From the NCBI GenBank assembly GCA_947564645.1, contig CANOCU010000029.1:1-44401 (forward strand): 44,401 nucleotides of DNA, given 5' to 3'. The notes beneath the pieces were generated by a model. The model was given only the letters and a program-made list of their open reading frames with translations, ran no database searches and was not told where the DNA came from. A program made the position numbers and the translations under genes. Origin of the DNA: an uncultured Lachnospiraceae bacterium (GTDB lineage: Bacteria > Bacillota > Clostridia > Lachnospirales > Lachnospiraceae). Positions 34,287-42,584 of the stretch are shown one piece after another (within the stretch, counting starts at the first letter, position 1; the number at the start of each line of letters is the position of its first letter).

Positions 34287-35329
34287 GATCTGATCTGATC
34301 AGTATCATTGTTCCCGTGTACAATGGCGAAGCCTATCTGGAACGATGTATCAGAAGTGTCTTGCTGCAGGAATACGAAGCATGGGAACTTATCCTGGTGG
34401 ATGGCGGTTCGGTGGACAGAACACTGGCAATCTGCCGTACATGGCAGAAAAAAGACGACAGAATACATGTGATCCATACACAGGAGAATCATGGCGTATC
34501 GAGGGGACGCAATACGGGCATGGAAAGCGCCAAAGGCGATCATCTGTTTTTTATGGATGCGGATGACTGGATCATGCCGGATTGCCTGAGCAGGCTTTAT
34601 GAGCAGGTCCGGGAACCGGAGGTGGATATTGCAGGTTGTGCGTTCAGACAATGTACAGGAGAAGATTGGGAATTATTATATAAGGAGATCCGTAAGAACG
34701 GGGTGGAGTCGCTGATCCGGGAAGAATGCCCGAGGCATTTGATAGATGGGAGAGACTTTCTTAAGGAGGGGATTCTGAGGCAGGATACCAGATGTTGGAG
34801 TAAATTGTACCGCAGACAGTTAGTGGCGGGACATTTCTTCAGGGAGGATTACACGATCGGTGAGGATATGCTTTTCTTATGGGAAGTTTCTTCAGAGGCA
34901 AGGAAGATCAGCAGCAGCAGCTATGAGGGATATTGCTATTATCGTAATCCTTCCGGTGCAATGCGAAAGCCCTTTAGAGCATCCGATATGGACCAGATCA
35001 GATGCTGGCAGACGGTGCTTGAGAGCCTTCAGGATAACGAGGACATATCCAGGTGCGCTTCGATCCTGCTTGTTTCCTGTATGCTTGTGGCAGGGAAACT
35101 GGCGTTGCTTTCGCGAGAGCAGAGAAAACAGTATATTGAGTTGCGGCGGCAATGCAGCCGGGTAGTGGAAGAAACGATGAGGATACCGGGCGCCTATGAG
35201 GGACTGGAGCGGGGATACCGCCTTAAGGTGAGCGTGTTTCGGGCAGCCCCGGATGGATATCTGTTCCTGTATCACAGCCTGAAAAGCATGTTCAAGAGGA
35301 ATAAGCGGTGCAGGTTTGTCAGAAAGTAA
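34265..35329 (+). CDS. GT2-family glycosyltransferase
   Basis: A 354-residue GT-A enzyme with LISIIVPVYNGEAYLERCIRSVL, LVDGGSVDRT (D46) and FFMDADDWIMPD (D98-x-D100-D101). The nucleotide-binding segment is DGGS rather than the usual DDGS, a mild variation. The gene begins inside the last codons of the pyruvyl-transferase gene, so the two are probably translationally coupled. No membrane segment is visible. Confidence 0.87.
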   Translation: METSNNIRSDLISIIVPVYNGEAYLERCIRSVLLQEYEAWELILVDGGSVDRTLAICRTWQKKDDRIHVIHTQENHGVSRGRNTGMESAKGDHLFFMDADDWIMPDCLSRLYEQVREPEVDIAGCAFRQCTGEDWELLYKEIRKNGVESLIREECPRHLIDGRDFLKEGILRQDTRCWSKLYRRQLVAGHFFREDYTIGEDMLFLWEVSSEARKISSSSYEGYCYYRNPSGAMRKPFRASDMDQIRCWQTVLESLQDNEDISRCASILLVSCMLVAGKLALLSREQRKQYIELRRQCSRVVEETMRIPGAYEGLERGYRLKVSVFRAAPDGYLFLYHSLKSMFKRNKRCRFVRK

Positions 35330-35361
35330 GAAATATATATAAAGAGGTATAAGCGGGTAGT

Positions 35362-36897
35362 ATGGGAAGAGTAAGGCAGGCTGGAAAGAATATTTTCTTT
35401 GGCTATATCAGTAATTTTATAATTCTGGTCATGGGATTCATGCAGAGAACGGTATTCATTCTGGTTCTTGACAGGACTCTTCTGGGCGTCAACAGTCTGT
35501 ATACGGATATTTTAAGTATGCTCTCTTTGGCGGAGTTAGGGATCGGGAGCGCTTTAAATTACAGTCTGTATAAGCCGGTTGCTGTCGGAGATCAGGAAAA
35601 GATCAAGTCCTATATGAGACTTTACCGGAGAGCTTATCTGGCGATCGCAGGTGTGATCGCAGCTATTGGGCTGCTACTGACTCCCTTCCTGCCCTATTTG
35701 ATCAAGGATAGCGGAGGAATATCGGTTAAGGATCTGACAATCTATTATCTGATCTTTCTGTTCAATACCGTCAGCACGTATTTTGTCGCGTATAAATATA
35801 GTTTATCGAATGCGCAGCAGCGCAATTATATACAGACAAATATTGCTACGCTTACGAAGATTGCCACAGTCTTTGCACAGATCGTTATTTTGTTTCTGAC
35901 AGGAAATTTTCTCTTTTATTTACTGACACAGGCTGTAGTAGAGCTCGTGCAGAAGATTTTTGTTGGCATTTATTTTAACAGACTCTATCCTTATTTGCGC
36001 GACAAGGAAGTAAAAAAGTTAGAGAAAGCGGAAACAGATCTGGTTATTACCAAGACAAAGGCGTTGATGTTTCATAAGATAGGGGATGTGGCCAGGCTGT
36101 CAACGGACAGCATCATCATTACTTATTTTATGAATGTGGACTGGGTAGGGATCGTAGGAAATTATACAATGATCATTACTTATGCTGCAAATTTCATCAG
36201 TGTTATTTTCAATTCTGTTATTTCAGGATTTGGCAATCTGGTGGCTACGGAATCTCGGGATAAACAATTTGCCATGTTTAAAGTTTACCGGTTTTTTGCG
36301 TGTTGGCTGTATGGATTTGCGGCAGTGGGATTCTGGCTGCTTTTGACGCCGTTAGTAACGGGAATCTGGTTGAATGAGAGTTGGGAATTGGGACAGGCGG
36401 TGCTCACGTTGATCCTGATCGACCTGTATTTTAAAGGCGGTAGGGTTGTTCTGGTCAATTTCAAGATAGCGGCGGGTGTATTTGAGCAGGACAAATATCT
36501 TTCCCTGCTGCAGGGAATCGTAAATCTTGTGCTTTCGGTTATTGGTATTCAGTATATTGGCCTTGCAGGCGTTTATCTTGGAACGGTAGTGTCCGGTGTG
36601 ATGGCGAATCTGGTACAGCCGGTGATCGTCTATCGGGACTGCTTCGGGAGAAGCGCATGGAGCTATTTTAAGGATGCGGCGAAGTATATCGGCGTTATCG
36701 TTGGGGTTGTACTGGTCATGATCCCGGTGAGAAGTATTCTTCTTGCACAGGTTGACCTGGTGAGATTTGTGGGAATGATGTTGGTCGTTGCAGGGGTTTA
36801 TAATATGACGTTTTTTCTGTTTTTCAGGAAAACGGAGGAATTTGGGTATTTATGGACGCTTTTTCATGGCAGGTTAGGAAAACGGCGTAGAAGTTGA
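35362..36897 (+). CDS. Wzx-type oligosaccharide flippase (MOP/PST family)
   Basis: A 511-residue membrane protein with about 12-14 helices and no ATPase domain. It opens GKNIFFGYISNFIILVMGFMQRTVFILVLDRTLLGVNSLYTDILSMLSLAELGIGSALNYSLY, typical of the polysaccharide flippases in Firmicute capsule loci. It is longer than, and quite different from, the flippase at 27456-28751, so they probably serve different glycans. An AGAGG sequence lies upstream of the ATG. This is the likely exporter of the cluster starting at 28886. Confidence 0.85.
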   Translation: MGRVRQAGKNIFFGYISNFIILVMGFMQRTVFILVLDRTLLGVNSLYTDILSMLSLAELGIGSALNYSLYKPVAVGDQEKIKSYMRLYRRAYLAIAGVIAAIGLLLTPFLPYLIKDSGGISVKDLTIYYLIFLFNTVSTYFVAYKYSLSNAQQRNYIQTNIATLTKIATVFAQIVILFLTGNFLFYLLTQAVVELVQKIFVGIYFNRLYPYLRDKEVKKLEKAETDLVITKTKALMFHKIGDVARLSTDSIIITYFMNVDWVGIVGNYTMIITYAANFISVIFNSVISGFGNLVATESRDKQFAMFKVYRFFACWLYGFAAVGFWLLLTPLVTGIWLNESWELGQAVLTLILIDLYFKGGRVVLVNFKIAAGVFEQDKYLSLLQGIVNLVLSVIGIQYIGLAGVYLGTVVSGVMANLVQPVIVYRDCFGRSAWSYFKDAAKYIGVIVGVVLVMIPVRSILLAQVDLVRFVGMMLVVAGVYNMTFFLFFRKTEEFGYLWTLFHGRLGKRRRS

Positions 36898-36906
36898 GGA
36901 CAGACA

Positions 36907-37989
36907 ATGGATAAGAGTGTATTGATCGGGACGGCATGTCAGGATCTGCTGACGTATGGCATGTGGGATACAAAAGCAAAAGTAAAGTATTGGGTTAAGA
37001 AATATCTGCTTAAGAGGAGCACAGTGCCGGAGGATCCTGTGTTCTGGCCGACGGGGCTTCTGGCGGCCGGACTATGGCAGTGTCGGGAAGAGATTCGGGT
37101 GGACGGGAACGCCGGAATGGATATGGCATCGATCGATCTTGCCCTGGAAGCTTATTTTGACAGATGGTTTCGGAAGGGATGTCCGGTTTTGTGGCTGGAT
37201 GATCTGCTGGCCGGAGAGACGCTTTTGGCGGTCTGCGAGACGAATCAGCGTGATGGGGAGGATAATGCCATTATCTTCACACGACATGCAGAGGAATACA
37301 GACAAATGTTGGAAAAAATAGCCGCGTTCGGATTTGGTTATCCAAAGGATGAGACAGATAGCTTTCTCTACCGGGCCGGAAGAGGAAATGAGGATGTTCT
37401 CGTGGATTCCATCGGTCTGGCATGTCCCTTTCTGTATCATTATGGGGTGGTATATGACAGGAAAGAATTTATGGAGCTTGCCGTAAAGCAGATCGTTAAT
37501 TTCCTGGCGTATGGTATGGATGCGTTTACAGGTCTGCCCTATCACGGATATTCCATAGCAGAGGAATGTAAATATGGAATCATAGGATGGGGACGGGCTG
37601 CAGGGTGGCTGTTAAGAGGTATGTGCGGCTGCATGATAACACAATATGGACGGGAACGGATAGAAGAAGCTTATGTGAAGCTGGCGAATACCGTGTTGCC
37701 CTATCAGAGGAAGGACGGATATTTTTCATGGCAGCTACAGGCAATGGAAGGGCCGGCAGATACTTCCGCGACCGGTATGATCTGTGCAGCGTTGAAAAAG
37801 GGAATCGAGATGGGGATTCTAAGCGGCAAGGGCTATGAACAGTCTTTGCGGGACGGCATGAACGCCGTGGAGAAAGCGATCAGGAACGGCAGGGTCTATC
37901 AGTGTTCGGGGGAATGCGTGGGGCCCGGACAGTATCCGCAGCATTATGGAGCATATCCTTGGGCGCATGGGACAGCGCTTATGTTGTAA
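36907..37989 (+). CDS. GH88/GH105-like (unsaturated uronyl hydrolase-type) protein, cytoplasmic
   Basis: A 360-residue protein without signal peptide or membrane helix. VDSIGLACPFLYHYG, TGLPYHGYSI, GIIGWGRAAGWLLRGM and DTSATGMICAALKKGIEMG line up with the alpha/alpha-barrel blocks of GH88/GH105 enzymes (usually WARGNGW and SATAM). Those enzymes remove unsaturated uronic acids from oligosaccharides left by lyases. A degradative enzyme inside a biosynthetic operon, between a flippase and a fucosyltransferase, is unexpected. It might trim a lipid-linked intermediate or have a new role. The assignment is by motif recognition only. GAGGAC precedes the ATG. Confidence 0.65.
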   Translation: MDKSVLIGTACQDLLTYGMWDTKAKVKYWVKKYLLKRSTVPEDPVFWPTGLLAAGLWQCREEIRVDGNAGMDMASIDLALEAYFDRWFRKGCPVLWLDDLLAGETLLAVCETNQRDGEDNAIIFTRHAEEYRQMLEKIAAFGFGYPKDETDSFLYRAGRGNEDVLVDSIGLACPFLYHYGVVYDRKEFMELAVKQIVNFLAYGMDAFTGLPYHGYSIAEECKYGIIGWGRAAGWLLRGMCGCMITQYGRERIEEAYVKLANTVLPYQRKDGYFSWQLQAMEGPADTSATGMICAALKKGIEMGILSGKGYEQSLRDGMNAVEKAIRNGRVYQCSGECVGPGQYPQHYGAYPWAHGTALML

Positions 37990-38028
37990 GGGGAAGACTG
38001 TTTTTTGAAACAGAAAGAAGGAAACTGT

Positions 38029-38955
38029 ATGATCATTGTCAAGGTTATGGGCGGTCTGGGGAACCAGTTGCAGCAATATGCACTTTATAGAAAACTGGAA
38101 AGTATCGGGCAGACGGCATGTCTCGACCTTTCGTGGTTTGACCGGACACAAGGCCGGGAAGCGGTGGCCGCAAAGAGAGAACTGGAGTTGGACTATTTTG
38201 ACGATCTTCGATATCGCACTGCTTCGCAGGAAGAGATCCGCTCGGTGCTTGGCAGATTGTGGGATGAGCCGGAGACTATGACAGCCAGGATCAGAAGAAA
38301 ACTATTACCGGCATCAAACCCCTGCTTTGCAGAATGGGATATGTACCATGAGCAGGTTTTTCGGTTTACGGATAAATATCTGGTAGGATATTGGGCATGC
38401 GAGAAGTATTATGCAGATATTCTGGATAAGCTGCGAAAAGAGATCATATTTCCGGTCTGTCCGGATAAGGAGACACGAGAGCGAAATGAAAAGGTGATCG
38501 AGGAGATGGAATCCGCCGAATCGGTCAGCGTTCATATTCGCAGAGGAGACTATCTGGATTCGGACAATCGGGCGTTGTTTGGCGGGATCAGCACGGACGC
38601 TTACTACGATGCGGCAATAAAGCTGGTTCGGGCGTCATACCCTACCGCGAAACTTTATATTTTTTCGGATGATACACTTTATGTCAGAGAGCATTATCAG
38701 GGAGAAGACTACACGATCATCGATTGGAACAGGGGCAAAAACAGTTTCTATGATATGATGCTCATGAGCCATTGCAGACATAATATATGCGCGAACAGCA
38801 CATTCAGTTTCTGGGGAGCCAGATTGAATGCTCATAAGAGAAAATGTATGATACGGCCGACGATCCATAAAAACACACAGGTATGTATTCCGGAGCAGAT
38901 GAAGGAATTGTGGCCGGAATGGACTTTGATCACGCCGCAGGGCGAGGTGATTTGA
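38029..38955 (+). CDS. GT11-family alpha-1,2-fucosyltransferase-like protein
   Basis: A 308-residue GT-B enzyme with MGGLGNQLQQYALY (7-20), SVHIRRGDYL (H169-x-R171-R172-G-D174) and ANSTFSFWGA near the end. It closely parallels the 308-residue GT11 at 10887-11813, including the shared GGISTDAYY/GGICTEAYY segment after the RRGDY motif. GDP-fucose is the expected donor. AAGGA about 7 bases before the ATG at 38029 fixes the start; an upstream TTG extension is unlikely. Confidence 0.88.
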   Translation: MIIVKVMGGLGNQLQQYALYRKLESIGQTACLDLSWFDRTQGREAVAAKRELELDYFDDLRYRTASQEEIRSVLGRLWDEPETMTARIRRKLLPASNPCFAEWDMYHEQVFRFTDKYLVGYWACEKYYADILDKLRKEIIFPVCPDKETRERNEKVIEEMESAESVSVHIRRGDYLDSDNRALFGGISTDAYYDAAIKLVRASYPTAKLYIFSDDTLYVREHYQGEDYTIIDWNRGKNSFYDMMLMSHCRHNICANSTFSFWGARLNAHKRKCMIRPTIHKNTQVCIPEQMKELWPEWTLITPQGEVI

Positions 38956-38991
38956 GTAAGAACTCCGGACGGGGAGGTTACAGAGGGAAAG

Positions 38992-40575
38992 ATGAGATAC
39001 ATTACTACGAAGACCGCATCAAAGAACGGTATCATGGTGACATGGGCGGAGGCATGTTATTTTGCCTTCTTTATTCTGCTGTCCGTGACCAAGGGGCTGG
39101 GCTTGTACGAAGGACAGAAACTGTTTGAACTTCTGGTGCTGCCGGCGTTTGCGTTTGGCTTTCTCAAGCTTTTGATCACGCCTTATACGAAGAGACAGTG
39201 GGTTATGGTGACGCTGTTATTTCTCCTGACATGTATTGTGTATTACAATTCCCATGAGAGAGGGATCCTTTTTCTCGCATTTACGGTATTAGGTATGAAA
39301 AATATCTCCGTGAAGAAGGTTTTTCATCTGGGACTGTGGGTCTGGTCAGTCTGTGCGCTCTTTCTGAGTATTTTCTCTTTCTTCCGCATTGAGCATACGG
39401 TGTACCGGGTGCATGCCAAGCTGGGGCTGGGGCATATTTTCCGCTGGAGCCTGGGATTTAGTCATCCTAATATTCTGCACATTACCTATCTGGCGCTTTG
39501 CGCTTTTATTCTCTATGCATTGGGGAACCGCTATCGGTTCAGACATTTTTGCCTTCTGATGGCAGGAAATCTGCTCGTCTTTTTCTATTCCGTCAGTTAT
39601 ACCGGGTTCGGGATCGTGGCGGTGCTGCTGGCAGGCGGATTGTATGTGCGGATTCGGCCGAGATTCTGCCTGTTGGAAAAGGCGGCCGTGAATCTGATCC
39701 TGCCGGTCTGCCTGATCTTGTCCTTTGTTCTGCCGTTCTATCTCTATGACAATAAATATGCTTATTATGTACAGAAATTAAACGCCATGCTGAATACTAG
39801 GATCTGGCTTGCGGAGCAGTTTCTGCGGTCGGAGTACCGCAGCCTTCTGGGCGCGGATATCTCGCAGGTGGTGCGTTCCTCCATGACGATGGATAACTCC
39901 TATGTATGGGGGTATATCAATTACGGGCTGGTTTTCTTCGGGATCCTTATGCTGGGGTATTTTGCACTGCTGTTCTATGATACGAAGAAGCAGCGGACAC
40001 TGGAACTGGTGATCCTGGTCTGCTTTCTGGGAGCGGGATGGACGGAGCCGCTTCTGTTTAACACTTCTTTTAAGAACGTGACACTGCTCTTTCTGGGCGG
40101 GCTGCTCTTTTTGCAAAAAGAGGGGGAGAAGGAATACTGCCTGTTTTCCCGGGGGCAAAGGAATGTGTGTATTTTGCTTGCGGGGCTGCCGGATCAGTTG
40201 TATAGGGCAGCAGGGGTGGTCTGGAAGGATCGCAGAAGGCAGATTCTTTGTATGGTTGCGGCAGGCATGGTCGTGGGAGCCGTGCTGTGCGGCATCTTCT
40301 ATAAGGTACCGGAAGGGTATGTGGTACAGCGCTTCTATACGGACGGACAGGAGGAGACTTCCGTTTATCTGGAGAGCCCGGAGGATCCGGATTACGAGGG
40401 ATGGAAGGTCATGAATTACAGAGATGCGCAGACGCCGATGCAGCTTGTGCAGGGGAAGGCGGTCAGGCTGGAGACGGCCAGATATTATGTGGGAAGCGTC
40501 CTGATCGGAGCCCTTGCCGGATTTTGTGCGGGCATCCTGTTTCAGAGCGCACCGCGGGCAACGAGACGCAACTAA
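38992..40575 (+). CDS. Wzy-like polysaccharide polymerase with a C-terminal two-helix extension
   Basis: A 527-residue membrane protein. The first roughly 380 residues have about ten helices, GFSHPNILHITYL in a cytoplasmic or inner loop and an external loop with LNTRIWLAEQFL, the plan of Wzy/EPS polymerases. After a short soluble stretch there are two more helices (about 418-440 and 500-518) enclosing an acidic external segment of about 60 residues. This resembles a very small chain-length-regulator (Wzz-type) hairpin fused on; I do not recognise the segment itself. A GAGGGAAAG ribosome binding site precedes the ATG. The stop overlaps the TAAGGAGG ribosome binding site of the next gene. Confidence 0.75.
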   Translation: MRYITTKTASKNGIMVTWAEACYFAFFILLSVTKGLGLYEGQKLFELLVLPAFAFGFLKLLITPYTKRQWVMVTLLFLLTCIVYYNSHERGILFLAFTVLGMKNISVKKVFHLGLWVWSVCALFLSIFSFFRIEHTVYRVHAKLGLGHIFRWSLGFSHPNILHITYLALCAFILYALGNRYRFRHFCLLMAGNLLVFFYSVSYTGFGIVAVLLAGGLYVRIRPRFCLLEKAAVNLILPVCLILSFVLPFYLYDNKYAYYVQKLNAMLNTRIWLAEQFLRSEYRSLLGADISQVVRSSMTMDNSYVWGYINYGLVFFGILMLGYFALLFYDTKKQRTLELVILVCFLGAGWTEPLLFNTSFKNVTLLFLGGLLFLQKEGEKEYCLFSRGQRNVCILLAGLPDQLYRAAGVVWKDRRRQILCMVAAGMVVGAVLCGIFYKVPEGYVVQRFYTDGQEETSVYLESPEDPDYEGWKVMNYRDAQTPMQLVQGKAVRLETARYYVGSVLIGALAGFCAGILFQSAPRATRRN

Positions 40576-40592
40576 GGAGGCAGGGCAGAGAG

Positions 40593-42584
40593 ATGGGCAG
40601 AGAAGAACTGCAGTATTGTAAGATCCTGAAGACAAATATCAACGTGACGGATATGGATCAGACGATTTCCTATATCACACGCAATCTGGAGGCACTGAAG
40701 GGAAACTATATCTGTGTATCCAATGTGCATACAACCGTGATGGCATTCAGAGACAAGGCATACCGTCTGGTACAGAACAGTGCGGCCATGGCGCTGCCGG
40801 ACGGGCAGCCCCTCTCGATCGTCAGCCGCAGAAGGGGGTATAAGCAGGCCGGGCGGGTTCCGGGGCCGGATCTGATGCCGGCGATTCTGGAACTGTCCCA
40901 GGAGAAGGGGTATCGGCATTATTTCTATGGCAGTACGGACCATACTCTGGAACAGCTTAAAAAGGTATTGATTGCCAGATATCCGAAGCTTAAGATCGCC
41001 GGCATGTATGCGCCGCCTTTCCGGAAACCGACGCCGGAGGAGGATGAGGAGGATATCCGGCGGATCAATGACAGCGGGGCGGATTTCGTCTGGGTGGCTC
41101 TGGGGGCGCCTAAGCAGGAGATCTGGATGTATGAGCACCGAAAGAAAGTAAACGGCCTGATGATCGGTGTGGGGGCGGCATTTGACTTTATCGCAGGTAC
41201 CGTAAAACGTGCGCCCATGTGGATGCAGAGTCTGTGTCTGGAATGGATTTTCCGCATCATGCAAAATCCCGGCAGGCTTCTGCCGCGTTATCTGAATACG
41301 AATTTTGCTTTTCTGTATAATGTGTGCAGGGAATCCCGACGGCTGCAGAAGGAGCGGGGAAGGGCAGAGAGCATGGCAGCCTTGGGAACAGGCCGGAAGG
41401 CCGGCAGGAGAAGTCGTGGGAGCCTGCGTATTGCCATGATCGGCCACAAACGGATTCCTTCCAGAGAGGGCGGCATCGAGATCGTGGTGGAGGAACTGGC
41501 CGTGCGCCTTGCGGCGCTGGGACATCGTGTGGACGCTTATAACCGGTATGGACATCATGTATCGGGCAAAAAATACGATGAGGAATACGGCTGGAAGGGC
41601 AGGAAGTTCTATAAGGGTGTGAGGGTCTATATCATTCCGACTTTTCACAGAAGCAGCTTAAATGCGATCGTATACAGTTTCCTGGCTACGCTCAGGGCGC
41701 TGTTTGGCAGATATGATGTGCTGCATTACCATGCGGAGGGGCCCTGTGCCATGCTGTGGATCCCGCGGCTTTTTCACAGGAAGATCGTAGTGACGGTCCA
41801 TGGACTGGACTGGCAGCGTGCCAAATGGGGAAACCTGGCGTCCTTTGTCATTAAATTCGGGGAAAAGATGGCTGCGAAGTACGCCGACGAGATCATCGTG
41901 CTTTCCCGAAACGTGCAGCAGTACTTTATGGATATTTATGGTCGCCAGACCGTTTATATTCCCAACGGAATTACCAGGCCCGAGCGAAGAGAAGCGCAGC
42001 TGATCGGGGAAAAGTACGGGCTGAAGAAGGACGGCTACTTCCTGTCCCTGGGACGGATCGTGCCGGAGAAGGGAGTACACTATCTGATCGAAGCTTTTTC
42101 CGGACTGGATACGGATAAGAAACTGGTGATCGCCGGTGGCAACAGCCAGGCAGTAGAGTATATGGAACGGGTCCACCGGATGGCGGCGCAGGATGAGCGG
42201 ATTATTATGACGGACTTCGTACAGGGACAGATACTGGAGGAGCTGTACTCCAATGCCTATGCGTTCCTGCTGCCCAGCGACGTGGAGGGTATGGCGCTGA
42301 CGCTGCTTGAGGCGATGAGTTACGGGGACTGCTGTCTTGTCAGCGACATCTGTGAGAACACGGAAGTGGTGGAAGACAAGGCTTTCATCTTTAAGCATGG
42401 GGATGTGAAGGATCTGCAGGATAAGCTTACGGATCTGTTGGAACATCCGGAAGTCGTGCAGGCGTATGCGGACGGGAGCGCAGACTTTATCTGCGGAAAA
42501 TATAACTGGGATGAGGTCGTAGAGGAAACGGTGAGAGTGTATCGGGAGTGTTGCAGGCGTTATGAAGATATTGATGGTAAATAA
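40593..42584 (+). CDS. fusion of a WecG/TagA/CpsF (GT26) domain with a GT4 glycosyltransferase
   Basis: A 663-residue two-domain protein. Residues 1 to about 245 are GT26: INVTDMDQTISYI, ICVSNVHTTVMAF, ALPDGQPL, GRVPGPDLMP, VWVALGAPKQEIWM and GVGAAFDFIAGTVKRAP. After a basic linker (about 246-277), GT4 starts at LRIAMIGHKRIPSREGGIE (278) and includes VTVHGLDWQRAKWG and the donor motif EGMALTLLE (E565-x7-E573). GT26 enzymes typically add ManNAcA, ManNAc or glucose to a lipid-linked primer; the GT4 half would add the next sugar. The ATG at 40593 matches the GT26 start, 12 bases after AAGGAGG. The 3' end overlaps the next gene by 23 bases. Confidence 0.88.
   Translation: MGREELQYCKILKTNINVTDMDQTISYITRNLEALKGNYICVSNVHTTVMAFRDKAYRLVQNSAAMALPDGQPLSIVSRRRGYKQAGRVPGPDLMPAILELSQEKGYRHYFYGSTDHTLEQLKKVLIARYPKLKIAGMYAPPFRKPTPEEDEEDIRRINDSGADFVWVALGAPKQEIWMYEHRKKVNGLMIGVGAAFDFIAGTVKRAPMWMQSLCLEWIFRIMQNPGRLLPRYLNTNFAFLYNVCRESRRLQKERGRAESMAALGTGRKAGRRSRGSLRIAMIGHKRIPSREGGIEIVVEELAVRLAALGHRVDAYNRYGHHVSGKKYDEEYGWKGRKFYKGVRVYIIPTFHRSSLNAIVYSFLATLRALFGRYDVLHYHAEGPCAMLWIPRLFHRKIVVTVHGLDWQRAKWGNLASFVIKFGEKMAAKYADEIIVLSRNVQQYFMDIYGRQTVYIPNGITRPERREAQLIGEKYGLKKDGYFLSLGRIVPEKGVHYLIEAFSGLDTDKKLVIAGGNSQAVEYMERVHRMAAQDERIIMTDFVQGQILEELYSNAYAFLLPSDVEGMALTLLEAMSYGDCCLVSDICENTEVVEDKAFIFKHGDVKDLQDKLTDLLEHPEVVQAYADGSADFICGKYNWDEVVEETVRVYRECCRRYEDIDGK

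Noticed and set aside
40401-40592. 64-codon upstream extension of the GT26-GT4 fusion
   Set aside because: It overlaps the polymerase tail in another frame, and the GT26 domain begins at 40593 behind a TAAGGAGG site.
40572-41648. Minus-strand 358-codon open frame
   Set aside because: It is antisense to the GT26 domain, whose motifs are unambiguous.
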